Assembly: GCA_012295275.1 (NCBI GenBank)
Contig: CM022671.1
Coordinates: 3,879,065 to 3,901,564, forward strand
Direction: 5' to 3'
DNA length: 22,500 bases
Source of the DNA: Chrysomallon squamiferum
Taxonomy: Eukaryota > Mollusca > Gastropoda > Neomphalida > Peltospiridae
Position numbers and translations under genes: made by a program. A model generated the notes under the pieces. The model worked only from the letters and a program-made list of their open reading frames with translations. It did no database searches and was not told where the DNA came from. Each line of letters starts with the position of its first letter. Position 1 is the first letter of the stretch. Shown piece after piece: positions 1-8,729 of the stretch.

Positions 1-301
1 TGACTTTAATGGCCTACTTTTTATATAACTGACCATTCCAGTAACTTGATGTAACACAACCTTTAAATCGTCCTGCGATATTTTTGAAACAAGAACTTCT
101 CTATGTAGAAAGCATTGAGTACGAATGAGATTTGGATTTTCATTTTCTACAAAATTTTGCGGAATTAATAAGATTATGAAATGTAATGGTTGAGAATCAC
201 TGAGTTAATAGAATATAATATAGAAATAGTGTCCAGCAGAATATAAAATAAAATAAATATCAACGCTGCTATTGATTGGTTTGTTTTGTTTTTATTTGTA
301 G

Positions 302-2165
302 GTTGATCAGGTATTCGTACATCCAAACTTCAGTCTTTCCAGTCTCGATTCTGACATCGCTCTTCTTCATCTGAAGAAACCAGCAACTCTGAACAACAAG
401 GTAACTCCAATATGTCTGCCACCTAACAACGACATGACGTCATCCGTCAAAGACGTCGTCGTCACAGGATGGGGGGATACAGAGAACGAGACGACGGCTG
501 TCGAACTGCGAATGGCAGAACTGAAAACGATAACTAACGAACAGTGCATGGCTCACATTTTGTCCACACGAAATGAAACGAGTGAGTTTAATCTCTGCTT
601 GTTGGTGTTTTCACTTGTATAAATGTTACAGGAGTTCAGTGGTGTTCTTTTATTTACTTATTTATTGCAGCAGTGTTAATTTCATTTGAGTTTTTATGAG
701 TTTGGTGTTTTATTTTATTTTAGCAATGTTAATTTGAGTTTAGTTGTGTTTTATTTTGATTGCAGCTGTCGCAATTTGAGTTTAATGGCGTTTTTTTTTT
801 TTTACTCAAGTGTAGTAATCCTTCATTTTGAGTCTCATTGCAACGTCCGGTTCATTTGGTTATGTTTATTTGAGTTTATTTTTGTAAATCACGTATTTTA
901 TTTCCTAACTTCATTCTTTTTTTTTTCTTTTTCTTTTCAGCCATGTCTATTTCAGTTTATTTCAGTTTCATGTTGTTTTAAGTTAATTTAATATGAATTT
1001 AATGACGTTAATTAAAATTTAGAGATATTACATTTTGACTTTATTGTTGTTAATTCTTTTATACTAAATGTAGTGATCATATTTAAAATTAGAAATACTG
1101 CTTGACTGAGTTTAATAATGTTTTAGTTTAACTTTTAGCTCCGTTTATTTGCGTTAGTTTAGTAAAATTCGATTCTGTCTAGGGATGTTTTATGTCCAGT
1201 TTAGTAATATTTTATTTGAATTTTAACTGATGTCTAATTGGTGCATATTTTAACTTATACTGATGTATTATTACAGACATGAATTATCAGATCACAGAAA
1301 ACATGTTGTGTGCAGGAAATCTGGAAAAACAGGCCGACGCGTGTAAAGGTGATTCTGGAGGACCTCTTGTTTCAAAAGGTATGTCCCTTGTAATTTTTAA
1401 ATTTATTTTCTCAACATTTTCTTTATTTAAATGTCTAAATACCTGTGGTTTGTTTGTATGTAACGATAGGTATAGATTACTTATACATTTATATTTATTT
1501 ATTTTTGGCACGTCCCGTGAATGTATTATTCAATTTCCATGGCAGCTGCTTTCCTGTTTATGAGTATGTACATATAAATGATATCTGGCTGCTAACAAAC
1601 TAGCCGTCCCCTAATTATATGTTAGGCTCTTAATCAGTGTTCAGCTGTAAATTAAAATGTGTCCAGTGTGCTGTTAAACAAAATACTGCTTCTTTGCTTA
1701 CAGTTTCCATACAGAACATTGTTTGTCGTATGGGAAACTGTTTTCTTTATTATGGACTATAAACACATTTGTTTCCAGTCCAGTGTTGAAATCATTACAG
1801 GAAAAATTACGGAAGAAAATACTACGAATATTATTTTTCCAACATACAATCGGGTCCACAAATTCACTGAAAAAAGATGACAAAAAAAAAAAAAAAAAAT
1901 ATGTTTTAATATATATAATTATGTATTACAGATACATCTTTTTTTCAAAATGATATTGTTTTATATTTGAAATAAATAAAGGGAAATTCTTAAAAATAAT
2001 AATCACTTTTATTTGTCAGGTTCTAATGGACGCTGGCACTTGGAAGGCATCATCAGCTGGGCCATCGATAAGAAGTGTGGTCACAACTACGGCATCTACA
2101 CCCGAGTGGGCAGGTTTGTTCAGTGGATCAGGGACGTGACGGCCAAGATGGACTCAACTGACTGA
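302..2165 (+). CDS. Trypsin-like S1 serine protease, coagulation type, 3' part (three exons)
   Basis: Exons 302-581, 1277-1378 and 2020-2165 join in frame to 175 residues plus TGA; introns are GT-AG (phase 1 and 1), and a TTTGTAG acceptor precedes 302. Visible: the Asp102 motif SDIALLHL (residue 18 of this part), VTGWGD, MLCAG, the Ser195 motif GDSGGPLV (Ser at residue 120), and a C-terminal helix FVQWIRDV. Asp six residues before Ser195 predicts cleavage after Arg/Lys. Cys122 (ICLP) is kept, which suggests a disulfide to an N-terminal chain or pro-domain. The Cys136-Cys201 pair is absent (Val and Ser instead), as in thrombin and factor Xa. Tyr replaces Pro225 (NYGIYT), the Na+-responsive form. 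Ala replaces Gly216 (ISWA). The catalytic His57, activation site and any signal peptide or accessory domains lie upstream of the window, so secretion is inferred from the family. Orthology to a named clotting factor is not claimed. Confidence 0.93.
640..1235 (+). repeat. Degenerate minisatellite-like array filling a protease intron
   Basis: Most of the 695-bp intron is a T-rich series of imperfect units of about 45-55 bp. Each unit mixes the words TGTTTTATTTT, an AG-ending pyrimidine run, AATGTTAATTTGAGTTTA and AGTG. Clear units start near 640, 705, 745 and 790; decayed ones continue to about 1235 with AGTTTAATAATG and AGTTTAGTAA. AG dinucleotides resembling 3' splice sites recur at 669-670, 722-723, 764-765 and 939-940. 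Boundaries are approximate. Confidence 0.5.
1701..1740. repeat. Imperfect inverted repeat (hairpin) in protease intron
   Basis: The left arm CAGTTTCCATAC (1701-1712) and the right arm GTATGGGAAACTG (1728-1740) are reverse complements apart from one extra base, with a 15-base loop between. It lies in the intron before the last protease exon. It could be a remnant of a small inverted-repeat element or chance; no transposase or target duplication is seen. Confidence 0.5.
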
Positions 2166-2325
2166 TGACAAGAAAAAAAAAAAAAATTCACAAAAATTCA
2201 AAACCAGATTAATTTAATTATGTTTCATATTCCAGTCAGTATATATACTGTTTGTGAGCTTCATCAAAATAGTATTTATCGAAAAAAAAAAGAAAGAAAG
2301 AAACACCTCTAGTATTTACGAATTA

Positions 2326-2331
2326 AATAAA
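2326..2331 (+). terminator. Candidate poly(A) signal of the protease gene
   Basis: This is the first AATAAA downstream of the protease stop codon (2163-2165), about 160 nt away, which is a reasonable 3' UTR length. Another AATAAA lies at 2836-2841. In such AT-rich DNA the hexamer is common, so this is a position guess. Confidence 0.4.
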
Positions 2332-2684
2332 TTTGGTTTAATTTTTCTGAAAATAACCACCTTTAGTTAACATAATCTTTTATCTCAAAACTAATTATTT
2401 CCTTCGATTTTATTTCTTATACATATACTGCTTAAAGAAATTGAAATTATCATAGTAAATACACTGTCTATTGAAGAAATGATTTCATGCTTAAATATTT
2501 TCAGATATAATAAATATGTAATCTAAATTTCCATTTAACAAGCAGAACAACTGTAAAATTTACTGTTTTTGAAAACCATGCCATATTTTGCATATTCACA
2601 AATTAACATATGCCGACAGCAAATATACTTTTTGGCTATTTTATCTTCTCTTCAATACATACAGTGCTTCCTTGCTTTTATGTA

Positions 2685-2706
2685 TGTGTGTGTGTGTGTG
2701 TGTGTG
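2685..2706. repeat. (TG)n microsatellite
   Basis: Eleven uninterrupted TG units, preceded by TGTA. Confidence 0.95.
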
Positions 2707-3087
2707 CCTTTTTATATCTATACCAAATAAAAAAAAATTAATCAAGTCTTAAACTATTGTACTGCACTACATATTATGTGTGTAATTTTTAATAAGTGTT
2801 CTTAATGTTATGTCAGCTTGTACATTTTTACTGATAATAAAGTCATACCGCTTATGTTGCATTTGTTTTGATATCAAGCTATCTGAGTGAATGAATGAAT
2901 AAATTACAGAGGCTCAAGCATGAATGATCAGTGATTAAACATTTGTTGAATTTGTACCTCAAAACATTAAAAAGTAATTATTGTTAGGTGTCACATATGA
3001 CGTTTTGTTTGGTGACTTGGTATCTTTGATATATTTTTTATTACATATCTATATATATTTATTGATATATGCATGCATTCATCCATG

Positions 3088-3122
3088 ATATATATATATA
3101 AACACACACACACACACACACA
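3088..3122. repeat. Compound (AT)n-(AC)n microsatellite
   Basis: A short TA run passes directly into about ten AC units. Confidence 0.9.
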
Positions 3123-3611
3123 CGTATCTGTACATGTGTATGTGTATACGCCTTAACAAACAAATTAAAATATCTTACAGTCTACACAAATAAAACAAAT
3201 AACAACTGTGCATTGACACATTTTAATAGAAAACAGGCAAGATAAAGCTTTTACAACATGTATCTGTGTAAATAGGAAATAAATAGATTTACAAAAAAAC
3301 AGGTTAAAAAATAGGTTTTAAAAAAAATAACAAATATATAGTTTCTTTCTACTAAAATCTAATTCATAGTTAAAAACAATATATAAAAAACAAACAAAAA
3401 ACATACAAAAAACAGTAACATTTATAATGAAAATAAATATATTATACATAAATTTGTAAAATAAATACTTCTCAGAAATATATTAATATAAAATAGTTTA
3501 ATATATGTACACAAACAAACACAGGGAGACAGTTATGTACTTCGAACATACATAAATAAAACTGTTGTTTTTGAAATTGTTAAAAACAAATTAATACATA
3601 TTCCTTTTACA

Positions 3612-3651
3612 TTATATATATATATATACATACATACATACATATATATAT

Positions 3652-3688
<37 letters not shown>
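3612..3688. repeat. Compound AT / ATAC / AC microsatellite
   Basis: Alternating blocks of (TA)n, (CATA)n, (TA)n, (CA)n and (TA)n, almost without interruption over 77 bp. Alternating purine-pyrimidine sequence of this kind is prone to length change. Confidence 0.9.
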
Positions 3689-3689
<1 letters not shown>

Positions 3690-4596
3690 GGGTTTTGTTA
3701 CTTATCTTATTTTGAAATAATTAAACAAAACAAATAATCAATGCTATTTTCGAAGATGCTCCTTAGATGAAAATTTCAATGGGAAATAACTAACAACAGT
3801 GATGAGAACAGGCAACACATATCTAATTAAACGCAACTCAATATATTAATATGCACAAATAAAAGCATAAATTCAGTGATTATACACACATACACATTTT
3901 AAAATAAAAGTAGTGTTTGGTACAAATGGATGGTAGAATATAAAAAATAATATTTGAAGATGTTTATAATGAACTTTGGAACCATAACTGAGCAATAGAT
4001 ACAGCAGTTTATGCCAGGAAGACCAAGCATATGTATAAAATATAAATATATCATCATAAATGTATGCACATTAAAATGTACTTATATAAAAAAAAAGCTA
4101 AATGTTTTGTTTATTTTATTTTATTTTATTTTTGTCTTGTTAGTTTTAAATTTAAAATTTCACTGGAATAATAATAAAAATTGAAAATTATTTTAAATTT
4201 ATATTCCAGTTTTCTTTTCTTTAAAATGCAATTTCATTAAACAAGCTTGCTCTTTTTTAATTTAAAAAAATTATTTTTAATACTGAGTAATAATAATACT
4301 ATCACATTTTATGATTTTAATAATTATGTTTTCTTTTATTAGTTACATTATACATTCATCAATATGTATTACTTTACATATCTTTTTTAAAACTTTGTCA
4401 GTTATTTAAATATTGTATACAATATCAGCATCAATATATGTTAAGATAACATCTATATACCAATATTTTTAATAAGATTTTACTTTTCTTATTTCAAAAA
4501 TTTATATAAATTATCAGTATAAAACAGATTTTTTAATAATTTGTATTTATCTTTTTTTTTAATTGTTTATTTCTAATATTTTAAGTATTTTATCAG

Positions 4597-4602
4597 TTTA
4601 TT
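4597..4602 (-). terminator. Candidate poly(A) signal of the ASB gene
   Basis: TTTATT on the plus strand is AATAAA on the minus strand. It is the first such hexamer below the ASB stop codon, about 195 nt downstream. A second lies at 4566-4571. Confidence 0.4.
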
Positions 4603-4796
4603 GTTTTCTTCAGCACCAATTTCATTTTGTTTAAATGTATACAGAATCTACATATGATTCTTTGAAAATTTCATTATTTTTCAAGTAATATCTAAACCAA
4701 TCTGTATATCTTTACTTCTTACATTTCAAGTATTTGAAATATTTAAAAATATAATTTAACACCTATTTATATCCTTCCAATTATTTTACTATTTCT

Positions 4797-7024
4797 TCAT
4801 AAGAAATTATAAATAATGTCTGTACTGATGTAGTTCTTCAACACTTTTGGCACAGGCAGTTTATCAAGCAGACAGGACAGTTCAGGTCCGAGCACTCTGC
4901 GAACTTTGAGCCTGCTGATCTCTTTAAGAGACAGAGGCTGGACACATCGATTTAAATAAATATATTCAAAAAGTGTGGGGTCATCTTTCTCCAGCTTGTA
5001 AAACACGTTCTGCTTCACTGACAGGTCCTTACTTACATTGTAACCCTCGGAGAGGAGGTAGAGAATCATTGGTCGGTTGTTTTGTACACAGGCGACACAC
5101 AGAGGTGAAAAGTACTCATACTGAATCATTTTGCTGCCCAGAAGAATCAGGAACCGAGCCACGTCAATTCGTCCTTCGTACACTGAGACGACTAGAGGTG
5201 ATTCTCCCATGCTGTTGAGAGTATCGAGTTTTGATCCTGCCTGGACCAGCAGAGAAATGATCTCCAGGGAAGCGATCTGAACGGCAAAGTGTAATGGTGT
5301 TTCTCCACCAGGCATTGATCTGAGATATAATAAAATAAAACATTACAGACTATATGTCAAATTTTATTGTTTTTGTTTTATATGATGGAGAAAATCCATC
5401 GTTGTTACCTCATGAACTGGAAATGTGTTTAGTTGTCCCAAAAACATGGTGTGTAGCTGTCCAAAAGCATAAACATAATACTATTATTGTTAAATAGTTA
5501 TTGTTAGTATTTCCATTTTCCATTCCAAATGATGTTCTATTTATAAGGTTTGTGCCTTTAAATACATTAGTTACAGATTAGAACACTGTTTGAAATAGGA
5601 AACAGAAATAATAATGAAAACGACTATTTCACAGAAAAAGTAAACAGATATATACAAACATTATCAACTTTTATTTCTGAGAAATATTTATATACAGAGA
5701 GATTACAAAAAAACAATAACAATAACAATAATAATAATAAATAAATAAATAAATTTCTAAAATTTACCTCAGTGCAGAAGCTCCTTGTATTAGTAAATAT
5801 TCCACAATGTTTCTGTTTGATTGTAGGATGGCCAGAATTAATGGTGTGTACCCAGTCAGAGAATTAGGTCTGTTTACATTTGCTCCAGCCTCAACTAAGC
5901 ATTTCACAGTTTCAATGTCACCACTGCAACCACTGCTAATAGCTTCATGTAAGGGTTGGTCTCCGTCAACATTAACCTGATTAATAATAGAATTGAATGA
6001 ATATTTGTTTTATTATAATATTAATAGCATTTAGGAGGCCAATTTTTGTTTTGTACTAGACATATGAAAAAGGATATTTTAAAACCTTTTAAATAATTTT
6101 TGTAAGCAATATAAGGACTAACAAGAAAAACAAAATAAAAATAATAATTAAATATGTTTGAAAAAGATTTATATTACTAATCACCAGGTTTATATTACAA
6201 CCAGCTTGAAGCAGCACCTCAACAACCTGACTGTTACCATGGGAACAAGCATGAAAGAGAGCTGATTGGCCATCTCCATCTTCCAGATTAATGTCTGCTC
6301 CTAAATCAAGCAATCTCTGAGCCACTGATACTAGACCTATATAATTATAAACCAATAAATATGCATATTATATTTTAATATATGTACATTCACCCTTGAT
6401 GGTCTAATGGTTAAAACAACAGCCTTAAACTCCTTAAATGATGGTTCAAACCAAAATACATAAGTGAAATAATCTTTGTTAATAATAAAGTAGGACAAAA
6501 AAAAACAGAATAAAAGATGTTCAGAGATGTATCATCTTAATCTATCAATTTTTAACTGTACATGTTATGACAGGAATAAAGATAAATGGTTTATACTTTC
6601 TTGAAACAATATAAAAATGATATCATCACATTTCTTTACTGGTTTGTAACTAACAAAGGCAGACTTCAAAATAAAGTATTTAAGTATTTTACTTATCTTT
6701 TTAACCAACTATTTAATAAACAGACAAACATAAATAAATAAATAAATAATAATAAAATAAAAAATAAAAATAACAAAAATAATACAAAATAAACATAAAA
6801 TCATTTGTTTATAATATCAGAAAGGTTTAACAGAAAAGAAAATAGTTTTTTTTTTTTAAATTTGACAAAAATAAACTTAAAATATTACCCAGTTTTGAGG
6901 CAAGCATCAAAGGTGTTATCTTCTCAACTCCAATGTTGACATCATATCCAGGCATTTGAACAAGCTGCAAGGCTTTCTTCACATTTCTGCTTTTAATTGC
7001 AGATAATACAAACTTCTGTGCCAT
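4797..7024 (-). CDS. Ankyrin repeat and SOCS box (ASB) family protein
   Basis: Four minus-strand exons (7024-6889, 6336-6185, 5976-5768, 5319-4797) join through GT-AG introns of 552, 208 and 448 bp to 1020 nt, giving 339 residues. The start ATG sits in a good context (AACAATGG). About seven ankyrin repeats cover residues 36-261, for example TPLMLASKLG (38-47), SALFHACSHGN, QPLHEAISSG, TPLILAILQS, TPLHFAVQIA and SPLVVSVYEG, with typical LLxxGAxxN ends. Residues 293-330 form a SOCS box: a BC box SLKEISRLKV (LxxxSxxxV, Leu297/Ser301/Val305) and a Cul5-type box LPVP (320-323). In this family the SOCS box binds Elongin B/C and Cullin 5, so the protein is probably the substrate-recognition subunit of an ECS-type E3 ubiquitin ligase in the cytosol or nucleus, with the ankyrin stack binding the target. 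The target cannot be read from sequence, nor can I assign it to one numbered vertebrate ASB. It is head to head with IDH3G. Confidence 0.94.
5706..5754. repeat. (AAC/AAT/AAAT)n low-complexity tract in ASB intron 3
   Basis: Runs of ACAATA, then AAT, then AAAT units lie directly before the exon 3 donor on the minus-strand gene, so on the transcript they are U-rich sequence just inside the intron. Confidence 0.8.
6392..6470 (+). mobile_element. Possible tRNA-derived SINE fragment in ASB intron 1
   Basis: The stretch contains TGGTCTAATGG, a close match to the A box of a Pol III promoter, and about 45 bases downstream GGTTCAAACC, a close match to the B box. The spacing is that of a tRNA gene. The acceptor and anticodon stems pair poorly, so it is not a functional tRNA. 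It lies on the strand opposite to the ASB gene. A decayed SINE head or a tRNA pseudogene fits best; no second full copy is visible here. Confidence 0.4.
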
Positions 7025-7129
7025 TGTTAACTCTTGTTTGAACCATTATTAATTCTTTCTTTTAATTTTCACAGAAGTGTCAGAGAGGTTTCGTTGTTTG
7101 TGAATTCAGTTCAGATCTACAAGATTGAT
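7025..7129 (-). other. Candidate ASB 5' UTR (coding-exon part) with upstream intron
   Basis: On the minus strand a long T-rich tract ending TTTATTTTTAG (AG at 7131-7130) is a strong 3' splice site about 105 nt upstream of the ASB start codon. A very good donor, ACA|GTAAGT, lies at 8377/8376. Together they suggest a non-coding first exon ending at 8377 and a 1247-bp 5' UTR intron. The proposed first exon contains ATG directly followed by TAA, a minimal start-stop uORF, and an out-of-frame ATG lies 22 nt before the main start. Inferred only; RNA evidence is needed. Confidence 0.35.
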
Positions 7130-7322
7130 CTAAAAATAAAAATAACAAAATAAAATTTAAAATATGGTAAAATAACAACAATAACTAGAAAATAAATAAA
7201 ATAATTTATGCACTAGAAAAATAAAGTCTCCATATACATGTACTATTTGTTCATTAAAAAATAATTTATTAACTGAATTTTTCAGATTCAACTAAATTTA
7301 ATGCTAATGATTTCAGTATTTT

Positions 7323-7323
<1 letters not shown>

Positions 7324-7375
<52 letters not shown>
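7324..7375. repeat. (TAA)n microsatellite
   Basis: About seventeen near-perfect TAA units in the divergent intergenic region. Confidence 0.95.
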
Positions 7376-7376
<1 letters not shown>

Positions 7377-7545
7377 TTACAGTAATTCTACACTAATTAT
7401 TATGTATTTAATTACATTTTACTGTGAACTGTTAAATACTGTACTTACTGAGCTTTTTATATAAAAAAAAGTAATAATAAAATGTGGAGAGAAAAAGTTA
7501 TACATTATCTTTATTAATTTTAACAGTATTTTATATTCAAAATAA

Positions 7546-7583
<38 letters not shown>
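7546..7583. repeat. (AAT)n microsatellite
   Basis: About twelve AAT units, the second such array within 220 bp, followed by an A-rich stretch. Confidence 0.9.
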
Positions 7584-7587
<4 letters not shown>

Positions 7588-8718
7588 TAAATAAAAAAGA
7601 TATTCTATATATATTGTTTACCACTTAATTAATAGGATTTCTGTGATAACAAATAATTATGAATTTGATAATTTGTTTGAATATAACTACTGTTTGTCAA
7701 AATGCTCCCTGAAACTGCTATGCAGTACTGTGGTATCTGTAGTAAACTGTATTTGATAAATTCCTTACTGATAATCAATAAAACTGTGTAACCCTCTTAA
7801 GATCACTAAACAAAGACATGTTGACGCCGTATTCAGACATTTTTATCAAATTCATTATTATTTGTGGTCACACAAATCCTACTAATTAAGGGAGTAAAAT
7901 ATTATGTACAGAATTCCAATTGTATCATAAAATATCTTGCATCATTCTAACATACTAAATCACACATAATCTGAAAAATAAATCTTCGTTTATTTATTAT
8001 TATTATTATACTTCTTAAAGACAAAATTCACAAAATGTGGGTGTGGCATGTGTCAGAAAACAATATAGCCATCATTATCATTTCTAATTTTAAACGTTAC
8101 AGTTAGTTATTATTCAGTGTTTTGCAACAACGTACTATTTGCAGGAATTGTGTTTCAGTTGTGATCTAATAAATAATAAAATGTCGATATGCTATTGTCG
8201 TCTGCGTTAAGGTATGGACTCTAGCCAGGGTCACTTGAAGGAGCGATGCCAATTTAATTACGTATTCATTTAATTAATTACGCTGTTTGTAATTCTGCAT
8301 GACGATATTTTTATAACAGTTTTATGAAAGAAAGAAAATATATATTCACCAGTCTGTATAAACAAATATAACTTACTGTAATTTACATCTTCCTGAAAAA
8401 AAAAAAAATTACACCTTACACAAGTGGCATATGGATTAATCCCTTGACCCAAACGAGCCTGTTGATATTTGTAGGTTTGTAATTTCGGCCAAAGAAACGG
8501 AAATTCAACGTTTTGCAAATATCTTCTACGTTTCTTTTTCTTTTTAAACAAAGTATCTACATAATTTATAATTCCACAGTTTCTGCTTATATTATTGTTC
8601 TTAAGGCTTAAATTATTTTATAATATAAGCATGATTATTCCATGCGAATTGCGTTTAGAATATTCTTGTTCGTTAGTGGGTCTTTCGTGTCAATGTCAGA
8701 ATTCACGAAGTAACAAGA

Positions 8719-8729
8719 AAAATGGCGGC
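8719..8729 (+). promoter_or_regulatory. YY1/TISU-like element around the IDH3G start codon
   Basis: The start codon sits inside AAAATGGCGGC, which matches the vertebrate YY1 site consensus AANATGGCGGC and the core of the TISU start element. TISU sites are known mainly from genes with very short 5' UTRs, many of them mitochondrial. The flanking -1 and -4 positions are A rather than the G/C of a full TISU. Whether this works in the present animal is unknown. Confidence 0.4.

Larger units (their letters stand above)
2166..4796. other. Non-coding region between two convergent genes
   Basis: About 2.6 kb of AT-rich sequence separates the protease stop codon from the stop codon of the minus-strand ASB gene. 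It should contain both 3' UTRs. I see no open frame with protein-like composition and no RNA gene. It holds a (TG)n tract at 2685-2706, an (AT)n(AC)n tract at 3088-3122, a compound (AT)/(ATAC)/(AC) tract at 3612-3688 and (ATTTT)n at about 4110-4133. Confidence 0.7.
7130..8721. promoter_or_regulatory. Divergent ASB/IDH3G intergenic region, probable two-way promoter
   Basis: About 1.7 kb separates the two start codons, which face away from each other. The left part is AT-rich with (TAA)n tracts. From about 8160 the base composition becomes more mixed, with CpGs (8185-8245, 8430-8480, 8640-8710), as expected near promoters. A TATAATATAAG word at about 8620 could serve as a TATA box for IDH3G. 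No protein-like frame is seen. Assigning it as a shared promoter is inference from layout. Confidence 0.4.

Noticed and set aside
1-301. Search for the preceding protease exon (His57 region)
   Set aside because: A short frame near 70-135 was translated but shows no S1 similarity and no good donor in phase; the missing exons are probably further left.
1659-1953. Overlapping open frames in a protease intron
   Set aside because: The conserved exons on both sides join exactly in frame without it, and the frames carry no protease or other motif.
4973-5218. Plus-strand 81-codon open frame
   Set aside because: It is antisense to ASB exon 4, whose ankyrin repeats and SOCS box are clear.
6392-6470. 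Functional tRNA gene
   Set aside because: A and B boxes are present, but anticodon and acceptor stems do not pair; kept only as a SINE or tRNA-pseudogene candidate.
7324-7583. Regularly spaced repeats checked as a CRISPR-like array
   Set aside because: They are simple TAA microsatellites without unique spacers, and the genome is eukaryotic.
8270-8551. Minus-strand 93-codon open frame in the divergent region
   Set aside because: It is rich in Lys and Phe from low-complexity runs, with no recognisable motif; more likely promoter or 5' UTR sequence.
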